Source: JAGIBJ01 sp032119795
GTDB lineage: Bacteria > Actinomycetota > Thermoleophilia > Solirubrobacterales > Solirubrobacteraceae
Length of the DNA stretch: 64,000 nt
Assembly: GCA_032119795.1 (NCBI GenBank)
Contig: JAUMFO010000024.1
Coordinates: 124,001 to 188,000 of the forward strand
Direction: 5' to 3'
The translations under genes and the position numbers were made by a program. Positions 25,975 through 33,473 of this stretch are shown one piece after another; positions within the stretch are counted from its first letter, which is position 1, and each line of letters starts with the position of its first letter. Under the pieces are notes generated by a model that had not been told where the DNA came from, ran no database searches, and saw only the letters and a list, made by a program, of their open reading frames with translations.

Positions 25975-26882
25975 CAGGCGACCTTGGCGTCGCCTGACGC
26001 CCCGGTCGGCGAAGGGGCGCTGCCGTTGGAGGACGGCACGGCGGGCGTCTCGGCAGAGTGCTGCGGGCTCGGCGTCGTGGAGTCGACGGGGGCCGCCGCG
26101 TCCGGCGAGTGGAACCCTCCGTCGAAGGTCAGCGGGGAGATCGGCGGCGGCTGGATGCGCCCGACGAGGTGCGCGGCCATCAGGCGGCCGTAGGCGCGCA
26201 CGGTCGGGCCGAGCTGCATTTTGCTCACGCCCCCACGCTTGGTCCAGTCGTTGATCGTCGGGACCTCGGCGATCGACGCGCCGGCGTTGTGGAGCTTGAG
26301 CAGCAGCTCGACGTTGGCCGCAAAGCCCGGCTCGCGCACGAGCAGGAAGCCGTAAGTGGCCACGGCGCGTCGCAGCGTGCCGGCACGGTAGACGCGGTAG
26401 AGCGAGGAGAGGGTGTGGATCTCGCGCAGGCCGCCAGCGACGCGAAATGCGCCCGAGACCGACTTGCTGGCCCAGAGGCGCCAGCCTTCGACGCCGATGA
26501 TCTTGCCGCCCGGCGCGTAGACCGAGGCCAGCACGATGTCGAAGCCCTGGTCGAAGAGCTCCATCATGCGGGCGAGGTCGTCGAGATCGCTGGTGCAGTC
26601 GGCCTCGAGCGTGACGATCGCGTCGTCGTCTTCGGACTCCTCCAGCGCGGCGCGCAGACCGGAGTTGATCGCCGTCCCCAGGCCGAGGTTCCGCGGGTGG
26701 CGCACTACGCGCAGATTCATGTCGCCGCGGTGCTTCTCGATCTCGGCGATCGTGTTGTCGCTCGAGCCGTCCTCCACGAGGATCACGCGGGCACCGAGGG
26801 CCGCCACGCGCGGTTTGAGGTCGGCGAACAGGTTCTCGATGTTCGCCTCCTCGTTGAAGGCAGGAACGACGAAGCGGATCAT
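25974..26882 (-). CDS. Family 2 glycosyltransferase (dolichyl-phosphate-mannose-synthase-like)
   Basis: 302 residues from ATG 26882, which overlaps the dehydrogenase stop by four bases. The GT-A fold is clear: MIRFVVPAFNEEANIENLF, VEDGSSDNT, NLGLGTAINSGL, and a metal-binding acidic cluster in TLEADCTSDLDDL. Later GLREIHTLSSLYRVYRAG and WTKRGGVSKM fit polyprenyl-phosphate sugar synthases. The last ~60 residues are Pro/Ser/Thr rich and look disordered. There are no C-terminal membrane helices. Confidence 0.85.
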   Translation of the reverse strand: MIRFVVPAFNEEANIENLFADLKPRVAALGARVILVEDGSSDNTIAEIEKHRGDMNLRVVRHPRNLGLGTAINSGLRAALEESEDDDAIVTLEADCTSDLDDLARMMELFDQGFDIVLASVYAPGGKIIGVEGWRLWASKSVSGAFRVAGGLREIHTLSSLYRVYRAGTLRRAVATYGFLLVREPGFAANVELLLKLHNAGASIAEVPTINDWTKRGGVSKMQLGPTVRAYGRLMAAHLVGRIQPPPISPLTFDGGFHSPDAAAPVDSTTPSPQHSAETPAVPSSNGSAPSPTGASGDAKVA

Positions 26883-27925
26883 GAGGAGACGGGAATGGGT
26901 TCCGGGGTGTCGAGGCTCGGCCGCATGGGCCGGCGCTGGGCAGCGCTCTCTCGGAGCGCAAGGGCATTGGCAAGGGCACGGGCGCCGGCAATCGCCGGCA
27001 CGGGAGCGGGGCCGTCTTCGAGGATCGCGTCGCGGAAGGCCTCGAGTTCGGCGCGCAGTGGCTCTTCCTTCTTGATCGCGAACCGGACCATCTCGCCTTC
27101 CGCGTCGCCGCGCAGCTGCGCAAGCTGATCCCAGCCGACGGCGATCCCGGCGGAGCGGGTCATGAAGAGGTCCTGGGTGACCCACGAGGCGCGAAGCATG
27201 CCCTCTTCACCGATCACGACCATCTCGCGGCGCTTCTCAGGGGTGAGCCAGTTCACGTCGAGCAGGCCTTGCGGGCCCTTGTCGCGGAAGCGGATCATGC
27301 CGTGGATCATGTCTTCGTGGAGGGAGTGCGCAAAGCGCGAGCTCGCGGCGGTGATCTCGGTGATCGTCTCGCCGGTGAGCCACTCCATGAGGTCGAGGTC
27401 GTGGGTCGCGAGGTCGAGCGAGACGCCCGCATCCATGATGCGCGTCGGCAGCGGCCCCACGCGGGTGGCGTGCACGCGGTAGATCTTGCCGAGGCGCCCG
27501 TCGGCCAGGAGCGCCTTGAGCTTGACAGCGGCGGGGTTGAAGCGCTCCACGTGCCCGACGGTGAGGATCTTGCCCGCACGCTCGGCGGCCGCAGCGATGG
27601 CCATCGCGTCCGGCACGGTGGTGGCGAGCGGCTTCTCGACGATCGCGTGGATGCCGGCGTCGAGCGCGGCGACCGCGACCTCCCCATGCATCGAGGAGGG
27701 GCAGACGACCGAGACGGCGTCGATGTCTCCACGGCTGAGCAGGTCCTGCCACTTGGCGTGGTAGTCGACCTCCGCGCGAGCCGGGCCAACCACCTCGTTG
27801 TAGCGGTCCTCGTCGGGCTCGGCGATCGCGATCACGCGAACGCCATCCATCCGAGACCAGACGTTGTAGTGGTTGCCGCCCATGCGGCCGAGGCCGATGA
27901 TGCCGATTCGGAGCAGGTCGGTCAT
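26879..27925 (-). CDS. Gfo/Idh/MocA family sugar(-nucleotide) dehydrogenase
   Basis: 348 residues. Rossmann motif GIIGLGRMGGNHYNVW near residue 8, acidic AEPDEDR, then the family catalytic motif EKPLATTVPD and an active-site-like DLATHDLDLMEWL. Proteins of this kind next to UDP-GlcNAc 2-epimerase often oxidise or reduce a nucleotide sugar (for example at C3). Translationally coupled to the GT2 gene and 58 bases downstream of the epimerase, so it probably belongs to the same sugar-nucleotide pathway. Confidence 0.85.
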   Translation of the reverse strand: MTDLLRIGIIGLGRMGGNHYNVWSRMDGVRVIAIAEPDEDRYNEVVGPARAEVDYHAKWQDLLSRGDIDAVSVVCPSSMHGEVAVAALDAGIHAIVEKPLATTVPDAMAIAAAAERAGKILTVGHVERFNPAAVKLKALLADGRLGKIYRVHATRVGPLPTRIMDAGVSLDLATHDLDLMEWLTGETITEITAASSRFAHSLHEDMIHGMIRFRDKGPQGLLDVNWLTPEKRREMVVIGEEGMLRASWVTQDLFMTRSAGIAVGWDQLAQLRGDAEGEMVRFAIKKEEPLRAELEAFRDAILEDGPAPVPAIAGARALANALALRESAAQRRPMRPSLDTPEPIPVSS

Positions 27926-27983
27926 GACCGTGGGACTTTCTCGCAGATGGTGTGGCGAACCGGGGCGGATGCGTGCACGGGGC

Positions 27984-29093
27984 TCATGAGACCCACCGCT
28001 CGGTTGGAAGCTCGGACGGGATCGCCGTGTTCACGTGGGCGGCGAGGCGGACGGTCTGCTCAGCGATGCGCTCGCTGGCATGGCCGTCGCCGAAGATTGG
28101 GGGGCGCTCGGTCGGGACGGGCACGTTCAGTGCGGCCGCGAACAGCTCAGGGTCGACGCCAACGAGTGTGTTCCATCCCTGATCGACGGTGTCGGTCCAC
28201 TCGGTCTCTTCACGGAGCGTGATGCAGGGGACGCCCCAGAGGTAGGCCTCGCGCTGCACGCCGCCGCTGTCGGTCGCGATGGCCCGAGCGCCGCGCTCCA
28301 GCGCGAGCATCTCGCGGTAGGTGACGGGCGCGAGCACGTCGACGTTCTTCGGTACGGCCAGGCCGAACCGCTCGATCGCCGCGGCCGTGCGTGGGTGCAG
28401 CGGCCACTTCACCGGCCAGGGGCTGGCGCCGAGCGAGTCGAGCACGCCCTGCAGGCGGATCGCGTCGTCGGTGTTGTAGTTGCGGTGCACCGTCGCCAGG
28501 AGGTAGTCACCTTCGGGGAAGGCCGCCGGCTCGATCTCGGGGCGCCAGCGCTCAAGCATGTCGCAGAGCGGGTCGCCCGTCATGAAGATCTGGCCGCGCA
28601 CGCCCTCGGCTTTGAGGTTGGCCACGGCCCCGGGGACGGGCGCCAGGCACAGGTCGGAGCGCTTGTCGGTCTCGACGCGGTTGTACTCCTCGGGCATGTC
28701 GGCCCGGTGGCTGCGTAGGCCAGCCTCGACGTGGACGAGCGGCACGCCCGTGCGCTCGGCGGCGAGGGCGCCGGCCAGCGTGGCGGAGGTGTCGCCGCGG
28801 ACGAGCACGACGTCTGGGCGGCTCGTGCCGATCAGCGCGACCAGCCGCTCGGTACCCAGGGTGACCTGCTCATCGGTGGAGCCTGAGCCCACGCCGAGGT
28901 TCACATCGGGCTCAGGGAGCTCGGTCGACGTGATCTGATCCCCAGACATCCGAGCGTCGTAATGCTGACCGGTGTGGACCAGGATCTCGCGGCAGTGCGC
29001 GCGAATGGCCCGGCTCACCGGGGCGGCTTGGATGATCTCCGGGCGCGCTCCGATGACGGAGAGCACGGTGGCGACGGGTGCGCGTTGAGTCAC
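27984..29093 (-). CDS. wecB: UDP-N-acetylglucosamine 2-epimerase (non-hydrolysing)
   Basis: Interconverts UDP-GlcNAc and UDP-ManNAc. The family signatures are present in order: GARPEIIQAAPVSRAI near residue 15, HTGQHYDARMSG, VRGDTSATLAGALAA, VEAGLRSHRADMPEEYNR with the acidic catalytic residues, HPRT, and TDSGGVQREAYLWGVPCIT. Length 369 is typical. GTG 29093 is the start. As first gene of the minus-strand glycan operon it would supply a ManNAc-type donor to the downstream dehydrogenase and transferases. Confidence 0.9.
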   Translation of the reverse strand: MTQRAPVATVLSVIGARPEIIQAAPVSRAIRAHCREILVHTGQHYDARMSGDQITSTELPEPDVNLGVGSGSTDEQVTLGTERLVALIGTSRPDVVLVRGDTSATLAGALAAERTGVPLVHVEAGLRSHRADMPEEYNRVETDKRSDLCLAPVPGAVANLKAEGVRGQIFMTGDPLCDMLERWRPEIEPAAFPEGDYLLATVHRNYNTDDAIRLQGVLDSLGASPWPVKWPLHPRTAAAIERFGLAVPKNVDVLAPVTYREMLALERGARAIATDSGGVQREAYLWGVPCITLREETEWTDTVDQGWNTLVGVDPELFAAALNVPVPTERPPIFGDGHASERIAEQTVRLAAHVNTAIPSELPTERWVS

Positions 29094-29366
29094 GAGGCGA
29101 TTTCAGGCGTTCTGAGGAAGGCGCGGGGGTCGCCGGTTCACCGTGGACCGACCCCGTTGGACGGGCCCGGTCGGTTGGTTTGCGTGGCCATCGTTGCGCA
29201 TCTGGCGCCCGTTTGCAGCCCACCCCGCTTCACCTTGTTGCTCGGCGGCGCCGCCACAGGCTTGAATCGCTCCGCGTAGTAGCCGTTCAGTCGTTCGGCT
29301 AGTTCGGGTGGACGACCGTCCGAGGGCCGAACGTCTGCCTAGGCAGGCAATACACCAACCAAACGG

Positions 29367-30980
29367 TCAGCCGGCGGGAACGGCGAGACCGGTCGCCTGC
29401 GTTCGCCCTCGCAGCACGGTTTGGCCGTCGTGGCGCCAGTGCGCTGGTTCGTCGCCCGTGGCCGCTTCCACGGCCGTCCAAGAGCCGAGGACCCCGTCGT
29501 GGGTCTTGGCGAGGTCGCAGAGGCGGGCCGCCTCGTTGACGGGGTCGCCGATGACGGTGTACTCGTAGCGAGCTTCCGTCCCGATGTGGCCGGCGACCGC
29601 CTCGCCGAACGCCACCCCGATCACCGCCGTGAGTTCCGGCACCTCCTCGACAAGCCGCGCCTGCATCTGGCGGGCGGCGCGCAGCGCCCGACCAGCAGGG
29701 TCGTCGATCGAGGTGGGTGCCCCGAACACCGCCAGGGCGGCGTCGCCCTCGAACTTGTTGATGAAGCCGCCGCAGTCCTCGACGACCTCGACGACGACCG
29801 CCAGGAAGCGGTTGAGGAGCTGGACCACGGTTTGCGGGGTCTCGCGGGTCGCCAGCGCCGTCGAGCCGACGAGGTCGACGAACAGCACCGCAACCTGCCG
29901 GAGCTCGCCGCCGAAGTCCACGCCGTTGGCGAGCGCCTGGGCTGCGACGTCCTCCCCTACCTGCCGGCCGAACAGTTCGCGGATCTTCTCGCGCTCGCGG
30001 AGTCCGTCGACCATGTCGTTGAAGCCGCTCTGCAGGGCGCCGAGTTCGGTGCTGTCCCAGACGGGCACGTGCGTCTCGAGGTCGCCGGCCTGCACGCGAG
30101 CCAGGCCGCGCTGGATCGAGGCGATCGGATGGACGGTTTGGTAGGCCGCGAGGACCGTCACGAGCGCGCCGAAGATCAGCACGATGTTCGTGAGGGCGAT
30201 GATCGTCAGGGCGAGGGTGTTGGTGTCGATGTCGATCGGCGTGAGCGCGGCGATGCCCACGAGCAGCAGCCCAAACACGGGGACGCCGGTACCGAGCAGC
30301 CACGTGAGCAGCCACCGGGTGGCGACGCCTGGGACTCCGCGGCGATCGGTGTCTGCGCCTTGGACGGCGAGTGCGCGGGCGAGGACGGGGCGCAGCGCGA
30401 GCTCGCCCAGCACGTAGGCCGCCGTCGAGGTGGTGATGCCACCGAGCGCGACGGTGAGTCCGATGCCGAGCCCGAGCAGCGGATCGAACGTGAAGTTCAG
30501 GACGGTGTAGAGCACCGCCGCGACGAGCCAGAGCGTGCCCTGCACCACGACGAGACGCAGCGGCGCCCGCAGCACCTGGGCGGCTTGCGCCTCGGTCGGT
30601 GGGTCAGGGCTGCTGATCCATGCCGCCGTGCCGTTGGGGCCACCCTCGACGCGGTTGCGGCCCCACCAGACCCCGATGATCATCGCCACCGGGACGTAGA
30701 TCGCGCCCAGGCCAAGTCCAGCGAGCCAGACGTGCCACATCGGCTCGTCGAGCTCGGGCTTGGGCAGCGCCGTGATCGCAAAGACCGACACGACGAGCGC
30801 ACCGACCCCGTTGGAGATCAGGATCGCGATCACCGTGAGCCGGCGGACGCGCAGTGCGACGCGGTCACCGGGCTCGTCTGGGTCGCCGATGAGGAACGGG
30901 CTCGACACCACGGCGTTCACCAGTCGCTCGAGGCGGTGCCGGTGGGTCGCCAGGCGGGGCTGGTTTTGCTGGCGGGCCAC
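29367..30980 (-). CDS. Membrane class III adenylate/guanylate cyclase with HAMP domain
   Basis: 537 residues. About six helices in residues 45-290, a HAMP-like linker (TVHPIASIQRGLARVQAGDLE...), and a cyclase homology domain starting VAVLFVDLVGSTALA with metal Asp in FVDLVGS and a second in NKFEGDAALAVFG. The substrate-specifying and transition-state region EYTVIGDPVNEAARLCD has the Asp and Asn-x-x-x-Arg expected of an active enzyme. The architecture matches the mycobacterial six-TM HAMP cyclases. It diverges from a glycosyltransferase gene with only ~110 bases between them. Which membrane signal it senses is unknown. Confidence 0.88.
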   Translation of the reverse strand: MARQQNQPRLATHRHRLERLVNAVVSSPFLIGDPDEPGDRVALRVRRLTVIAILISNGVGALVVSVFAITALPKPELDEPMWHVWLAGLGLGAIYVPVAMIIGVWWGRNRVEGGPNGTAAWISSPDPPTEAQAAQVLRAPLRLVVVQGTLWLVAAVLYTVLNFTFDPLLGLGIGLTVALGGITTSTAAYVLGELALRPVLARALAVQGADTDRRGVPGVATRWLLTWLLGTGVPVFGLLLVGIAALTPIDIDTNTLALTIIALTNIVLIFGALVTVLAAYQTVHPIASIQRGLARVQAGDLETHVPVWDSTELGALQSGFNDMVDGLREREKIRELFGRQVGEDVAAQALANGVDFGGELRQVAVLFVDLVGSTALATRETPQTVVQLLNRFLAVVVEVVEDCGGFINKFEGDAALAVFGAPTSIDDPAGRALRAARQMQARLVEEVPELTAVIGVAFGEAVAGHIGTEARYEYTVIGDPVNEAARLCDLAKTHDGVLGSWTAVEAATGDEPAHWRHDGQTVLRGRTQATGLAVPAG

Positions 30981-31091
30981 GAGCCGACCCTACACTCGCG
31001 TAAGTCCGAAACCGGCGGGTCGTCCACCGGAACGCGGGGTACCGCTGGGTTACGGGTCGCGGTCGGCCGCACGGCCATCTACGATCCTTTG

Positions 31092-32279
31092 GTGCCACGG
31101 GTGCTGTTGACGTTTGAGCCGCCGGATGGCGGCGTTGCCGAGCACGTGCTGCAGCTGGCGCGTGCGCTCCCCGAGCGCGGCTTCCAGGTGGAGCTCGCCG
31201 GCCCGATGGAGGCCGACTTCGTCTACGGGCAGCTGCCGCCGGAGATCCCGGTCCACCGCATTGCGTTCCAGCGCGGCTACGGCGATCCGAAGGCGGATCT
31301 CAAATCGGCCGTCCAGCTGGCTCGGGTCGTGAAGCGCGGCAAGTTCGACTTGGTGCATGCGCATTCGGCGAAGGCTGGCGTGGTGGCGCGCACCGTGCTT
31401 GCTGGGCGCAGGCCCCCGGTGGTCTATAGCCCGCACTGCTTTCCGTTCATCGGCGACTTCGGCGAGGGGCGGCGGATCTTCGCGACGACCGTCGAGCGGC
31501 TGTTGGCTCCGGCTACGGCCCGGATCTTGTGCGTCTGCGACGACGAGCGCCAGGAGGGCCTGCGCGTCGGCATCGCCGATCGGCGCATGCGCGTGATCCA
31601 CAACGGGTCGAAGATTTTGCCTCCGGCGACGGTGCCGTTGCCGGAGCTTGAGGCGTTTCGTGGCGAGGACGGCGTGCTCGTCGGCTCCGTCGCGGTGCTG
31701 CGCGACCAGAAGCGCGTCGACGTGCTGATCGACGCAGCGCCGTCGATTCTTGCGTCGGATCCGCGTGCTCGGGTGGCGATCATCGGCAATGGCCCGCTCC
31801 AGGCCGAGCTGCGTGCCCGGGCGACGTCACTCGGTCTCCTCGGCGAAGACCGGTTTGCGTTCTTCCCGTTCCAGCCGCCGGCCTTCGGCGCGCTGGCGGC
31901 GCTTGACGTCTACGTGTTGCCGTCGTCGTGGGAGGCCTTCCCGATCGGCGTGCTGGAGGCGATGGCGACCGGCGTGCCGCAGGTCGCGACCGACGTCGGC
32001 GGCACGCGCGAGGCCGTCGTCGACGGCTTTGGGCGCCGGAGCCACCGCGATGAGCCCGACGCGCCAACGGGCACCGAGATCGAGGGCGAGACGGGGCTGC
32101 TCGTGCAGCCCAACAACCACCGCGAGCTCGCCGCGGCCGTCAACGTCCTCGTCCCGGATGCGCGCCGTCGCCAGGCAATGGCGGACGCGTCGCGTGCCCG
32201 CCATGCCGAACTCTTCACCCTCAGCACCATGGCCGACGGCATCGCCGACGCCTACCGCGAGGTTCTCAGCGGCAAGTAA
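31092..32279 (+). CDS. Family 4 glycosyltransferase
   Basis: 395 residues, GT-B fold. The start is GTG 31092 (TTG 31089 is adjacent); the very long open frame upstream is antisense to the cyclase and is not coding. N-terminal acceptor-domain motif PPDGGVAEHVLQLARALPERG, HAHSAKAGVVAR, and the C-terminal nucleotide-sugar domain with GSVAVLRDQKRVD, AIIGNGPLQAEL and E-x7-E in SWEAFPIGVLEAMATGVP. It would transfer an activated hexose to a cytoplasmic lipid-linked acceptor. It stands alone on the plus strand, apart from the operon on the other strand. Confidence 0.87.
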   Translation: MPRVLLTFEPPDGGVAEHVLQLARALPERGFQVELAGPMEADFVYGQLPPEIPVHRIAFQRGYGDPKADLKSAVQLARVVKRGKFDLVHAHSAKAGVVARTVLAGRRPPVVYSPHCFPFIGDFGEGRRIFATTVERLLAPATARILCVCDDERQEGLRVGIADRRMRVIHNGSKILPPATVPLPELEAFRGEDGVLVGSVAVLRDQKRVDVLIDAAPSILASDPRARVAIIGNGPLQAELRARATSLGLLGEDRFAFFPFQPPAFGALAALDVYVLPSSWEAFPIGVLEAMATGVPQVATDVGGTREAVVDGFGRRSHRDEPDAPTGTEIEGETGLLVQPNNHRELAAAVNVLVPDARRRQAMADASRARHAELFTLSTMADGIADAYREVLSGK

Positions 32280-32285
32280 CGGCGG

Positions 32286-32547
32286 AGGTGGTGCGGATCC
32301 GTGCCTCCTGAGTGCGAAATCGTGGATGAGATTCGCCGCGGGCGAGGATCCGCAAGTACTTCGTACAGTGGATTCTCGACCGGGGCGAAGATCGCCGCGA
32401 GTTCGTGCTCAGGTGGTGCGGATCCGCGCCTCCTGGCGAGGCGATCGCGCAGCAGATCGTGTTCGCGTGGAACCAACTCAGGCCTCCGGCCCTGTTGGTT
32501 TCGCGCGGACGCGAGATGCAAGCGAGCGTCCGCTAGGTGGTGCGGAT
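32286..32547. repeat. Three spaced copies of an AGGTGGTGCGGAT motif
   Basis: A 25 bp sequence beginning AGGTGGTGCGGATCC occurs at 32286-32310 and 32411-32435 with one difference. Its first 13 bases occur again at 32535-32547, where they form the antisense of the universal stress gene's last codons (Ile-Arg-Thr-Thr-stop). Spacings are 125 and 124 bases. The intervening DNA is not clearly repeated. The gap 32280-32532 otherwise holds no convincing gene. Confidence 0.6.
32505..32533 (-). terminator. Hairpin at the 3' end of the universal stress gene
   Basis: GCGGACGC at 32505-32512 pairs with GCGTCCGC at 32526-32533, immediately beyond the minus-strand stop codon. No T-tract. Confidence 0.55.
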
Positions 32548-32985
32548 GATGAGGACCGAACAAGGCGCGTGGTGCGAGATCTTGTTCGGGACGGAGCCGA
32601 GGAGGAAGCGCTTGGCTCCGGTCATGCCGCGGTTGCCGACGACGATGAGGTCGGCGCCTTGCTCTTCGGCGACGTCGAGGATGGCGTCGGCCGGGTCGCC
32701 TTGGCGGGCCCAGATGGTGACCTCGACGCCTTTGGCGCGGATCTCTTCGGCGGTCTTCTGCAGGGTGGCGTCGACGTCTTCACGAGGGTTCACCATCCAT
32801 TGCACGTCGCCAGGAGCCTGCTGCGCCTCTTGGCGCAGGCGGACGCCGGAGACGGGCTCGTAGGCGCTGACGAGCTCCAAGCGGCCGCCGACGGACGCGG
32901 CGAGATCTGTGGCCCTGCGAACGGCTTCGGTGGCGGTACCGGAGCCGTCGGTGCCAACGACGATGGTCTTGAAGTTGTCGCTCAC
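32533..32985 (-). CDS. Universal stress protein, UspA family (ATP-binding type)
   Basis: 150 residues, one Usp domain. N-terminal TIVVGTDGSGTATEAVRRA and the ATP-binding motif G-2x-G-9x-G-S/T in VGNRGMTGAKRFLLGS near the C-terminus indicate the nucleotide-binding subgroup. Ends with SVLIIRTT. GTG 32985 is the start. A single small membrane-protein gene lies next upstream on the same strand, 155 bases away. Confidence 0.9.
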   Translation of the reverse strand: MSDNFKTIVVGTDGSGTATEAVRRATDLAASVGGRLELVSAYEPVSGVRLRQEAQQAPGDVQWMVNPREDVDATLQKTAEEIRAKGVEVTIWARQGDPADAILDVAEEQGADLIVVGNRGMTGAKRFLLGSVPNKISHHAPCSVLIIRTT

Positions 32986-33140
32986 CGGGCGGAGTCTACG
33001 GAGCCCGGCGGGGGTTTGGGCGAGGTCCGTTGCAGTCGTGTGACGTTGCAGTCCCGTTCAGTGGCGCAGGGGCCTGACCGCGCGCGTAGCTGCGGGCGCT
33101 GCGGCCCCGCGAGCGCGGGCGTGAGGCGGCCTCGCGCGGG

Positions 33141-33230
33141 CTAGGCCGAGAGTTTGACGACGGCGATGATCATGCCGGCGACGGTGCCGACGACGATGAT
33201 CCCTTGCATCCAGAGCCAAAGCGGTTTCAT
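33141..33230 (-). CDS. 29-residue single-helix membrane protein
   Basis: ATG 33230 is preceded by GGGGGAG at ideal distance. The product starts MKPLWLWMQG, continues as one hydrophobic helix (IIVVGTVAGMIIAVV) and ends KLSA with a TAG stop. The charge distribution (Lys near both ends, Trp at the interface) is that of a small bitopic membrane peptide. It is much shorter than automatic cut-offs. Function unknown; it could regulate a membrane partner. The strong ribosome-binding site and clean topology are the reasons to call it. Confidence 0.6.
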   Translation of the reverse strand: MKPLWLWMQGIIVVGTVAGMIIAVVKLSA

Positions 33231-33259
33231 GCTCCCCCAGGGTACCGGCTGGATGTGGG

Positions 33260-33470
33260 CGGTGGTTCAGTCCTTGGCGGCGATGGCGGGTGGGCCGCAC
33301 CGACGGCGACGGAGTCGTTGGCGGCGGCGGGGCTTCGATCGTGGCGGCGTCCGGGGGCGCCGCGGGCGCCGGCGGCGAAGCGCCTGCCGAGTCCCGCCGC
33401 CAACCAGCTCAATCGCCGTAGCCGCCGCCAACCAGCTCAACCACCGCAGCCGCCGGAGGCGGCTGCGGCG
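33260..33470. repeat. Short form of the mosaic intergenic element, copy B
   Basis: Left-arm cores CCTTGGCGGCGATGGCGGG (~33271) and TTGGCGGCGGCGGGG (33318) face inverted cores GCCGCCAACCAGCTCAA at ~33396 and ~33424, ending with GCCGCCGGAGGCGGC. The conserved central hairpins of copies A and C are absent. It lies against the 3' end of the sugar transferase gene. Confidence 0.6.
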
Positions 33471-33473
33471 CGC

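Noticed and set aside
29094..29366. Minus-strand open frame of ~75 codons in the gap before the epimerase gene (contains AERLNGYYAERFKP)
   Set aside because: It has no start codon at its 5' end and no ribosome-binding site; possibly a decayed gene end but unsupported.
29421..31091. Very long plus-strand open frame antisense to the nucleotide cyclase and leading into the GT4 gene
   Set aside because: The translation is charged, low-complexity and antisense to a well-supported cyclase gene; only the part from 31092 looks like protein. Long antisense frames are expected at this GC content.
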